Assembly: GCA_031284195.1 (NCBI GenBank)
Contig: JAITAI010000297.1
Coordinates: forward strand, 1-22,393
From: Treponema sp.
GTDB lineage: Bacteria > Spirochaetota > Spirochaetia > Treponematales > Breznakiellaceae
DNA: 22,393 bases
Direction: 5' to 3'
A model generated the notes under the pieces. That model was not told where the DNA came from and made no database searches. It was given only the letters and a program-made list of their open reading frames with translations. Below, piece by piece: positions 16,055 through 22,393 of the stretch; position 1 is the first letter of the stretch, and every line of letters begins with the position of its first letter. The translations under genes and the position numbers were made by a program.

Positions 16055-16127
16055 GGTGGATGACGGGGTTTGAACCCGCGACAGCCAGATCCACAATCTG
16101 GAACTCTACCACTGAGCTACATCCACC
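16055..16127 (-). tRNA. tRNA-His(GTG)
   Basis: A complete cloverleaf of 73 bases on the minus strand. The anticodon stem CCAGA/TCTGG encloses loop TTGTGGA, with anticodon GTG (complement of 16092-16094). The D-loop region AGCTCAGTGGTAGAGT and T-arm GGGTTCAAACCCC are canonical. The extra 5' G (G-1) faces the discriminator C73, the identity feature of tRNA-His. CCA is not encoded; TAA follows. A promoter lies just upstream and prs follows after 64 bases with no obvious terminator. Confidence 0.97.
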
Positions 16128-16145
16128 ATGGTAAATACATTGTTG

Positions 16146-16174
16146 AATATGCCTAAAACCATTGGGTTTGTCAA
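16146..16174 (-). promoter_or_regulatory. Promoter of tRNA-His (and possibly prs)
   Basis: On the minus strand a perfect TTGACA (16174-16169) is followed by a 17-nt spacer and CATATT (16151-16146, four of six). Transcription would begin roughly a dozen bases before the mature tRNA 5' end. No stronger promoter is visible before prs. Confidence 0.6.
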
Positions 16175-16465
16175 GGGGCTAGACAGGGCTTCTGTATGTA
16201 TACTAAAGAAAATCCATGAATTACCTTGATTTTTTATACCCCCATCAGTTCTCATCCATGCAGATCGTTAGAATAAATACGGAGGTCCTAAGGGGCAAAA
16301 CCTCTAGGTGAAGATAGTATTCATCCAGAAAGGTCAGGTGGAGAAATCACTAACACATCTTGAATAACGGCGAAGCCCTGCAAAGGATAGGCTGTACCCT
16401 GCAAAGAAATAGCTTGCAAAATTTGACAAGAATACCCTTCAGCATCCGTGATATGGGAACCTTAC
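16175..16465. other. Intergenic region downstream of pyrD
   Basis: No gene seen. GGAGGT (16280s) can pair with ACCTCT shortly after, and a degenerate 21-bp tandem repeat (16376-16396 and 16397-16417) shares CCCTGCAAAG. No convincing intrinsic terminator for the pyr operon is visible on the minus strand. Confidence 0.4.
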
Positions 16466-17422
16466 TTAGGAGGTCCTGCTCCGAATAGACAAATCTTCTA
16501 TCCGCGCTACCCCGTACTGCTGCATATACCCGGCGATACCCTGAATGATTTCAGGCATAAGCAGAGGATGGGCAAAGGTAGCGGAACCAACTTGAACCGC
16601 CACCGCCCCGGCGAGGAGAAATTCCAAGGCATCTCCTACATTCGCAATACCCCCTAAACCAACCAAGGGAACCCTAACCTCTTCCCAGAGATCCCATACC
16701 ATGCGAAGGGCCAGGGGTCTGATCCCAGGGCCTGAAAGGCCTGCCCTGATATGCTGAAAAACCGGTTTTCTGCTATAAATATCAATCGCCATAGCCTGAA
16801 AGGTATTCACCAGGGAAAGGGCATCAGCTTCGGCAGCAACACAGGCCCTAGCCACTGCCCGGAGATCGGGAGCATTAGGCGAAAGTTTTACCATGAGGGG
16901 CTTATCCCACACCTTTCGCACAGCCTGTACCACTGAAGCTGCAGACTGTGGGTCAAGACCAAAAGTCATACCTCCAGCTTTGACATTGGGACAGGAAATA
17001 TTGAGTTCGATCATATCCACCGATGACTTGGCCAGAAGCCTTGCGGCCTCCCTATATTCCTCCACGGTTGAACCCGAAAGATTGACGATTACCACAGGTC
17101 CAAGTTCCCGAAGGGCGGGAAGTTCCTGTTCAATAAAGACGGGAATCCCGGGGTTTTCAAGACCAATGGAATTTAAAAGCCCTGCAGGGGTTTCGTAGAG
17201 CCGAGGACCGGCATTTCCACAGCGAGGGTGCAAGGTGAGACCCTTGGTACAGATCCCCCCCAGGCAGGCTAGATCCAACAGTCCCTGATATTCCCGGCCA
17301 TACCCGAAGGTCCCCGATGCAGCGATGACCGGATTCCTGAACCGGATTCCAGCAATACACACCGAGAGGTCCGGGACCGCAACCGTGCTTTTCAAAGGGG
17401 TTTGTTCATGCTTAGGCGTCAA
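16466..17422 (-). CDS. pyrD: Dihydroorotate dehydrogenase, catalytic subunit (class 1B)
   Basis: A 318-residue FMN enzyme oxidising dihydroorotate to orotate in pyrimidine synthesis. Class 1B is indicated by the catalytic cysteine (Cys144) in ELNISCPNVKAGG and by the adjacent pyrK gene, whose product passes electrons to NAD+. Other family blocks are NPVIAASGTFGYG near the N-terminus, VNLSG, and VPLVGLGGI with GAVAVQVGSA near the C-terminus. The frame is open to GTG at 17461, but I prefer TTG at 17422. A full AGGAGG lies six bases before it, embedded in the end of pyrK, and it overlaps the pyrK stop by 11 bases. This implies tight translational coupling of the two subunits. Confidence 0.94.
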   Translation of the reverse strand: MTPKHEQTPLKSTVAVPDLSVCIAGIRFRNPVIAASGTFGYGREYQGLLDLACLGGICTKGLTLHPRCGNAGPRLYETPAGLLNSIGLENPGIPVFIEQELPALRELGPVVIVNLSGSTVEEYREAARLLAKSSVDMIELNISCPNVKAGGMTFGLDPQSAASVVQAVRKVWDKPLMVKLSPNAPDLRAVARACVAAEADALSLVNTFQAMAIDIYSRKPVFQHIRAGLSGPGIRPLALRMVWDLWEEVRVPLVGLGGIANVGDALEFLLAGAVAVQVGSATFAHPLLMPEIIQGIAGYMQQYGVARIEDLSIRSRTS

Positions 17423-18200
17423 AGAGGACCTCCTCTGCCCTGAAAATAGGGCCGTCCACACAGCAGCGCCGGTTCCCCTGGACGGTTCTGACCGTGCAAC
17501 CTAAACAGGCCCCCACTCCGCAGGCCATGTGCCGTTCCATGCTGATAAAACAGGGAACCCCCTGGGTTTTACACAAATCCGCCACTGCTTTGAGCATGGG
17601 TTCAGGACCGCAGGCGTACACCCGCCGGTATCGTGTTGGTTCCAGAAAGTCCAGGATCCGGCCTTGGCGGCCTTGACTGCCATCTTCGGTGGCAATCATA
17701 CAGGAATCAGGGGGAATTTTTTCCAAGCCAAAAGGAAGGGACTTAAAGCCCCCATAGAAGTCAAAGGTCCCCGGGGGGAGTTCTTCGGCAAAGGCCGCAC
17801 AAGGCGCTATGCCTATACCTCCTCCCACGAGGGCAATGGGGCCCTGAAAGGCTTCCGGGTCCAGGGCTCCCCAGTAATTACCCAGCGGACCGGTCAGTTC
17901 CACCAGTTCACCGCACTGGAGGGTGGCAAGTTCCTTGGTCCCTTTGCCTTGCTTGGCAATGGAAAAACCGACTAAACCAGCGCTGCCTCGGTCTGGGTCA
18001 GGAGGTTTCCAGCTTGCGGCACTAAGGGGCCGGCCCAAAAACACCGAGGATCGCTGCGGTTTAAGCATAAAAAACTGCCCTGCCCGGGGACTTGGTCCTG
18101 GCCAAATAAATTCAAGGTGGAATACCTCGACAGTAAGCTCCCGATACTGATTGAGCCTACAGAAAAGGCTCTTTTTTAAAACCCCTGAGCTCATACCCAT
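17412..18200 (-). CDS. pyrK: Dihydroorotate dehydrogenase electron-transfer subunit
   Basis: A 262-residue FAD and 2Fe-2S protein that links PyrD to NAD+. The ferredoxin-reductase-like fold starts with a flavin-binding segment (GRPLSAAS near residue 56) and a GGGIGIAPCAAFAEEL dinucleotide-binding motif. Four C-terminal cysteines in MACGVGACLGC and RRCC match the C-x4-C-x2-C-xn-C cluster ligands. Its start overlaps the pyrF stop (TGATG) and its stop overlaps the pyrD start, giving a continuous pyrF-pyrK-pyrD unit. GGGAG lies about eight bases before the ATG. Confidence 0.95.
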   Translation of the reverse strand: MGMSSGVLKKSLFCRLNQYRELTVEVFHLEFIWPGPSPRAGQFFMLKPQRSSVFLGRPLSAASWKPPDPDRGSAGLVGFSIAKQGKGTKELATLQCGELVELTGPLGNYWGALDPEAFQGPIALVGGGIGIAPCAAFAEELPPGTFDFYGGFKSLPFGLEKIPPDSCMIATEDGSQGRQGRILDFLEPTRYRRVYACGPEPMLKAVADLCKTQGVPCFISMERHMACGVGACLGCTVRTVQGNRRCCVDGPIFRAEEVLFDA

Positions 18201-19102
18201 CAGGACACTCCCGCCTTGCTTTGTATGGCAGCGCAGAGGGCGTCCCGCATCTGGATCACCGCGTTACGGGCGGCTTGTGCGGCAGTGGCAGCATCCACGG
18301 ATTCCGGATCCAGCCCTGCCACCTGAGTCCAGGCTTTGAGAATGGAACGGGAAGCGTTCACTACCCCGCCGTTAGCCCCCCGGAACAGTAAAGCCGCATC
18401 TTTTGCAGCTCCTCCTTGGGCGCCATACCCTGGGATGAGGAAGAACAGATGTTCCCATGTTGCCCGGATGGAAGCGGCTTCTTCTGGTTTGGTACAACCC
18501 ACCACTACTCCAAAGGCCCCGTAGCCATAGGTACCTATGCGAGAAGCGGCTAATTCCGCTAGTCTGTTTCCGACAGCGCCGTACAAGCGGCCTCCCTCTT
18601 TCAGTTCCTGGTATTCAAAATCCCGCATTCCCGGATTAGAGGTCCGCATGAGCACAAACGCCCCCTTTCCCTTACGGTCCGCATAGGAAAGCCAAGGTTC
18701 TATCGAATCCATCCCCATATAAGGGGAAAGGGTAACAAAATCCGCTTCAAAGTCCCCCTCAAAATGAGCCTTGGCGTACTGGGCTGCGGTTTCTGCTATG
18801 TCCCCTCGTTTGATATCCCCGATGACCAGGCTTCCCTGGTCCCGGATATAGTGCAGGGTTTTGGCGTAGGCATCCAGCCCTGCCCGTCCCAGAGCCTCAT
18901 AATAGGCGATCTGGACCTTGTAACAGGCGGCAATGTCCACGGTACGATCCACCAGGGCCCGGTTATACGCCAACACTGCTTCGGCAATAGAGGCCCCTTT
19001 CCGTCGTTCTTGAGGGGGAATATACTCTGCTGCGGTATCAAGACCCACACAGACCGGGCCTTTGTCTGCCACTGCTTCGTAAAGCTGATCCATACTATAC
19101 AT
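18200..19102 (-). CDS. pyrF: Orotidine 5'-phosphate decarboxylase (type 2)
   Basis: A 300-residue TIM-barrel enzyme converting OMP to UMP, the last step of UMP synthesis. The catalytic D-x-K-x-x-D signature is GDIKRGD, with D96, K98 and D101. VGLDTA near residue 19, KVQIAYYEALG and the phosphate-loop-like IPGYGAQGG fit the longer type 2 subfamily, found with PyrK/PyrD. The length of about 300 agrees. It is the first gene of the pyr operon. A perfect TATAAT ends eight bases before the ATG and there is no Shine-Dalgarno, so the mRNA may be leaderless; an ATG three codons later is an alternative start. The gene for orotate phosphoribosyltransferase is not in the window. Confidence 0.95.
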   Translation of the reverse strand: MYSMDQLYEAVADKGPVCVGLDTAAEYIPPQERRKGASIAEAVLAYNRALVDRTVDIAACYKVQIAYYEALGRAGLDAYAKTLHYIRDQGSLVIGDIKRGDIAETAAQYAKAHFEGDFEADFVTLSPYMGMDSIEPWLSYADRKGKGAFVLMRTSNPGMRDFEYQELKEGGRLYGAVGNRLAELAASRIGTYGYGAFGVVVGCTKPEEAASIRATWEHLFFLIPGYGAQGGAAKDAALLFRGANGGVVNASRSILKAWTQVAGLDPESVDAATAAQAARNAVIQMRDALCAAIQSKAGVS

Positions 19103-19674
19103 GACTTTCTATTATACACGGCTATGCCGGTTAAAATCTATGGATGCTTTCAAGCTGGTCAAATTGCCAGTAGGTAGATACCCGGATAAGGGCATAGAAC
19201 AGTTCCAGATGGTTTGGGGAACCTTACAATATGCGCTGATATGGGGGGGTGGTACCCCCATACCTTTAGCAAGCTGCACCCACGAAGTGTATGAAATTAT
19301 ATACGATAGGGGGGCAGGCTTGTTTTTACCCTTTCAGAAAAGGGCTATTGTACAAATTTTCCATATTTACTACAATAATTTCCATGTTTCCGACAATGGC
19401 AGACATAAAGACAGCTCCCGCCTCCTGGTGGGGTTTTGCTCTGCAAAACTCCGAGGCAAAGTCGCAGGCTCTGTCGGCTCGCGATTATACTCTATTTAAA
19501 AGACGGCGTGTCAAGTATCTAACCGTTAATCTCCCCTTTCTTCATCAACATCCCTCAAAAGCGCCTCAAGTTTACCTGTTTGGTGTGGTAAAAACGGCCG
19601 TATCCGTTGAAATGAATGGGGTATTAGAAGGCGGCAGCCCCAGGGAAAACAAAAAATATGCAAGGAGGCATATA
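19103..19674. other. Intergenic region between pyrF and the accessory right end
   Basis: No gene supported. The plus frame is open from 19291 into the following gene, but the upstream residues look random. An 8-bp perfect hairpin, TATGGGGG/CCCCCATA, lies at 19240-19262, and CCCTTT/AAAGGG near 19340. The region probably marks the junction between core genes and the GC-rich accessory segment. Confidence 0.4.
19111..19116 (-). promoter_or_regulatory. Consensus -10 box at the pyrF start
   Basis: TATAAT on the minus strand (19116-19111) lies eight bases before the pyrF ATG. The -35 region at normal spacing is weak (TAGATT at 18 nt). Transcription would begin within about three bases of the start codon. 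Confidence 0.5.
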
Positions 19675-20342
19675 ATCGCAAAAGCCACCGATTGGATGCC
19701 CGGCAAGCGGGGGGATCAGCTTGTCATGGCCCGGAACTGGATCGGGATCATGACCGCGGAGACGCGGGCCGCCTGGAACATTCCCCAGGCTCAGTTTACG
19801 GAACTGGAGGCGCTCCACACCGCAGCAGCGGAACTGCTGCAAAAAGTCATGAGCAGCGAGCGCACTCCGGTCATCATGGAGCAGTGCAAAGAGGGGTTTG
19901 ACGCTCTGACCGCAAAAAAGTGCGGTTCTTCAAGGACCACTACTTTCTTGTGCCGCCCTTGGCCAACATGGACCTGGTGAACCTGGACTTCACCCCCCAC
20001 GACCCCCATCCCACCCCGTCAGATCCGCCTACTGCGGAAGTAACTGTGGAGACCTACCTGGCGGGGCGGCACAAACTGGGGATCCGGATCGTCTATGTGC
20101 CGGGGAATCCCGAGGACAAGGCGAACAGGGGCTTCCGGGTCTGGTACAAGGTGGTGCCTCCCGGCGGGGAACCGGTGAGGTCGCCCAAGGAACTCACCGA
20201 GTCCTTCTACACCAGGCGGAAGAAGGACGTGGTAGTGTTCGACTACGAGGACTCAGGGAAGACCGCTTTTCTTGCGGTACAGGTGGAACATGGCGGGAAG
20301 AAAGGCCCCTGGGGGCCCTTGGTTTCGGCGATTATTCCGTGA
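19675..20342 (+). pseudogene. Frameshifted hypothetical gene, or gene with -1 frameshifting
   Basis: Two plus-strand frames together make one protein of about 222 residues. The first, readable from ATG 19696, gives MPGKRGDQLVMARNW and ends FDALTAKK. The second continues RFFKDHYFLVPPLA and ends GKKGPWGPLVSAIIP at 20342. I recall continuous proteins of this pattern, function unknown, from termite-gut treponemes. The join is a -1 shift exactly at A AAA AAG (19914-19920); without it, frame 0 stops at 19980. AGGAGG (19663-19668) lies six bases before ATC at 19675, where the reading AKATDWMPGKRG begins, as if an original ATG had changed to ATC. Both marks suggest decay, but programmed frameshifting is possible. 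Codons are GC-rich. Confidence 0.7.
19914..19920 (+). promoter_or_regulatory. A AAA AAG slippery heptamer at the frame junction
   Basis: The heptamer is in the correct zero-frame phase (gcA AAA AAG). A -1 slip would continue with GTG CGG TTC, the downstream reading frame. This is the dnaX-type slippery sequence. A GAGGGG element lies 17 bases upstream, farther than the roughly 10-14 typical of stimulatory Shine-Dalgarno sites. No strong downstream stem is evident. Confidence 0.5.
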
Positions 20343-20436
20343 TAGGGAATAGTTACGGGTGCATAGGGATATGAGCGATTACGCTTATTACTTGCTAAAT
20401 GAATAGGCGTTGAACTATAAATCCCTATTCCTCATT

Positions 20437-20464
20437 ATATAACTACTAAGATATAACTACTCAG
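20437..20464 (+). repeat. 14-bp tandem direct repeat
   Basis: ATATAACTACTAAG (20437-20450) is followed directly by ATATAACTACTCAG (20451-20464), one mismatch. It lies about 95 bases before the LRR gene, in an AT-rich patch inside a GC-rich region, and could be a regulator site. Nearby ATAGGGAT and ATCCCTAT form a short inverted repeat. Confidence 0.6.
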
Positions 20465-20558
20465 TTGGTTGTGGCGGGCTGCGATACCGGATTAGATGAC
20501 GGCGGCGAAGCGCCCGGAACGCCGGCTTCGGTTACTGCAACAGCACAAAGGGGGGAAA

Positions 20559-22393
20559 ATGGCATACACGCCTACAATTTATTATGACCGTTTCCTTGCG
20601 GTGAGGCAGGAGTCCTACTATGACTACCTGCGGACCTGGGAGCAGACGAAGGAACTTACCGACAGCATGAGGGAGAATACCGGCAGACTGGCAGATGCGA
20701 CCGTGGCAACCGGGGCGCTCGCCGCTCAGCGTATCAGTTCCTCGATAATGACGGCCCAGTCCGCGAATGAAGCGGCCATGCGGGAAAATGCCCGCAGGTT
20801 GGATTCAAGGCTCCGCGCGGGATTCTCAGAGGTTTCGCACAAGATGGATGCCATGAACATGACTATGGCATACGGCTTTGTCGCCATGAAGCGGCAGCTC
20901 GGCGAGATGGGAGCGGAGATGCACTTTGGGCTTGCCCGTTTGAACGACACCTTCCAAAAGTCAGCGGCAAGCATTTGCGAAAAACTGGACGCCATCAACG
21001 ATACGCTGAACAACCCCCGGTTCACCGAGGCGCGGGAGCTCTATCGCGCCGCGTCGGTGTGGTATGGCAAGGGCTTTTATGAAGACGCCCGGGATGATTT
21101 GCTCACGGCCACGGGGATGTATAAGGCTGACGCGGTCTCCTGGCGGCTTTTGGGCATGGTCTACCTTTTCGGGGCAGGGGAATTGGCAGGGGAGTTCAGC
21201 ACCGTGGTTGACTTGGACGCTGCGATAGCGGCCTTTTTTAAGGCGGCCAAGTACATTGCGCCTGACGCAGCGGCGCCCGGGGAAGCCCGGGCCATGGCAG
21301 CGGACATTTACTTTTACCTGGGGCTGGCGCGGCTTTTCAAATCCAACGACCTGTTTTCCGCAGACCCCAAGAACGCCGAGGCAGGGCGTTTTCTGGAGGA
21401 GGCGCAGCGGGCCTTTGAGCAGTCCTGGGCGTATTCTAATAAGATGCTGGAAGCGCAGTGGAACGCGGCCCGGTGCAAGGCCCTGCGGGGGGATGCTGCC
21501 GGGGCGCTGGCGGATCTGGAAACGGTAATTACCGCAGACCCCCGGTATGATCGAAAAACCGCCATAGACCGGGACTTTGCCGGGATCGCCGGTGGTGATG
21601 AATTCAAAGCCCTCATCCGCCGGCTCAAGGCGCTGCTCATTCCCCAAATAGAGCCGGCATTAAAAAAGTATAAGACCCTCCGGGAGAACTTTTTGACCTG
21701 GAGCAAAGAGATTCCCAGCGATCTTGCGGCGCTCGAAAAAAAGCTGGACCAATTTCGTGCCGCGCATCCGGCGGCAGAAGAAGCGTCCTATGTTGACGCG
21801 GCTGAGATTGTGTCCATCTGCCAACAATGCGTGGAACTGATTACCCGGGAACTCATCGTCCGCATGCTCGGGATTAAAAACCATGTCGTAACCTGCTATA
21901 ATGGAGAAGACAAGAAGGTAACCATACCTGACGGAGTAAGCGCCATCGGGGAGAAGGCATTTTACAACAAACAGTTGACCAGCGTGGAGATTCCCCCAGG
22001 GGTGACCTCCATCGGGGATTGGGCATTTAGCGGCAATCAGTTGACCAGCGTGGAGATTCCCCCAGGGGTGACCTCCATCGGGCAGGAGGCATTTAGGGAC
22101 AATCAGTTGACCAGCGTGGTGATTCCCCCAAGGGTGACCTCCATCGAGGATTACGCATTTAGCGGCAATCAGTTGACCAGCGTGGTGATTCCCCCAGGGG
22201 TGACCTCCATCGGGGAGGGGGCATTTAGCTTCAATCAGTTGACCAGCGTGGTGATTCCCCCAGGGGTGACCTCCATCGGGGATTGGGCATTTAGCGACAA
22301 TCAGTTGACCAGCGTGGTGATTCCCCCAGGGGTGACCTCCATCGGGCAGGCGGCATTTTGGGACAATCAGTTGACCAGCGTGGTGATTCCCCC
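20559..22393 (+). CDS. Coiled-coil/TPR/leucine-rich-repeat (BspA-like) protein, partial
   Basis: An open frame of 611 codons that runs off the right edge without a stop. It starts at ATG with a G-rich AAAGGGGGG just upstream. Three regions are visible. Residues about 20-150 are alanine- and charge-rich with heptad-like spacing, suggesting a coiled coil. Residues about 155-320 hold TPR-like helices (FTEARELYRAASVWYGKGFYEDA; AGRFLEEAQRAFEQSW). From about 455 on are BspA-type LRR units of 22 residues, consensus IPPGVTSIGxxAFxxNQLTSVV. No signal peptide or membrane helix is seen, so this portion looks cytoplasmic, unlike many secreted BspA-like proteins. LRRs of this type usually bind proteins; the partner is unknown. 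Codons are GC-rich relative to the core genes. Confidence 0.88.
   Translation, partial: MAYTPTIYYDRFLAVRQESYYDYLRTWEQTKELTDSMRENTGRLADATVATGALAAQRISSSIMTAQSANEAAMRENARRLDSRLRAGFSEVSHKMDAMNMTMAYGFVAMKRQLGEMGAEMHFGLARLNDTFQKSAASICEKLDAINDTLNNPRFTEARELYRAASVWYGKGFYEDARDDLLTATGMYKADAVSWRLLGMVYLFGAGELAGEFSTVVDLDAAIAAFFKAAKYIAPDAAAPGEARAMAADIYFYLGLARLFKSNDLFSADPKNAEAGRFLEEAQRAFEQSWAYSNKMLEAQWNAARCKALRGDAAGALADLETVITADPRYDRKTAIDRDFAGIAGGDEFKALIRRLKALLIPQIEPALKKYKTLRENFLTWSKEIPSDLAALEKKLDQFRAAHPAAEEASYVDAAEIVSICQQCVELITRELIVRMLGIKNHVVTCYNGEDKKVTIPDGVSAIGEKAFYNKQLTSVEIPPGVTSIGDWAFSGNQLTSVEIPPGVTSIGQEAFRDNQLTSVVIPPRVTSIEDYAFSGNQLTSVVIPPGVTSIGEGAFSFNQLTSVVIPPGVTSIGDWAFSDNQLTSVVIPPGVTSIGQAAFWDNQLTSVVIP
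21948..22393 (+). repeat. 66-bp tandem LRR-coding repeats, at least seven units
   Basis: Units begin at 21948, 22014, 22080, 22146, 22212, 22278 and 22344 (the last cut by the window edge). The period is exactly 66 bp. Constant blocks such as CAGTTGACCAGCGTGG and GTGACCTCCATC are identical in all complete units, including synonymous positions. Differences are concentrated in the two codons before GCATTT and the two after it. Confidence 0.95.

Noticed and set aside
20400..20530. Integron attC site between the two accessory genes
   Set aside because: A GTTGAAC and a GC-rich hairpin occur, but no proper R''/L''-L'/R' spacing can be made.
21948..22393. CRISPR array
   Set aside because: The 66-bp periodic units are in-frame LRR codons without spacers of independent sequence.

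Overview
This window most likely comes from a spirochaete of the Treponema group, possibly a termite-gut lineage. The reasons are a housekeeping order seen in treponemes (rpmF-acpP-rnc, and an argS/laccase-domain/unknown-protein operon), a divergent PRPP synthetase, mid-range GC, and a BspA-like leucine-rich-repeat gene of the sort these genomes carry in numbers. The genus is inferred from remembered family resemblance; no search was run.

Layout. Positions 425-1933 (+) carry ribosomal protein L32, acyl carrier protein and RNase III. Positions 2020-6464 (-) form a compact three-gene operon: a spirochaete-type protein of unknown function, a PgeF/laccase-domain protein and arginyl-tRNA synthetase. 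About 1.1 kb without a convincing gene follows. Positions 7598-10405 (+) encode pyruvate phosphate dikinase with an unusual basic, AT-hook-like tail, followed by a clear intrinsic terminator. Positions 10581-12933 (+) hold ribulose-phosphate 3-epimerase, a membrane-anchored TPR protein and D-aminoacyl-tRNA deacylase. A structured 360-bp gap leads to a MATE transporter whose GC content rises within the gene. On the minus strand, 14881-19102 holds a nucleotide-synthesis block: pyrF-pyrK-pyrD as an overlapping operon, then tRNA-His with its own promoter, and PRPP synthetase.

The right end (19675-22393) is accessory and GC-rich. It has a broken or frameshifted hypothetical gene whose two halves meet exactly at an A AAA AAG heptamer. 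Next is a coiled-coil/TPR/LRR protein that runs off the window. Its 66-bp LRR units are nearly identical except at four or five codon positions.

How the genes work together. Much of the window is core translation (L32, ArgS, tRNA-His, Dtd, RNase III) and core carbon or nucleotide metabolism (PPDK, Rpe, Prs, PyrF/K/D). Rpe supplies pentose phosphates, Prs turns ribose-5-phosphate into PRPP, and the Pyr enzymes make UMP. The most unusual items are the AT-hook tail on PPDK, the candidate frameshift site, the patterned LRR hypervariability, the structured leader before the MATE gene, and several genes whose -10 box sits almost on the start codon (possible leaderless mRNAs).
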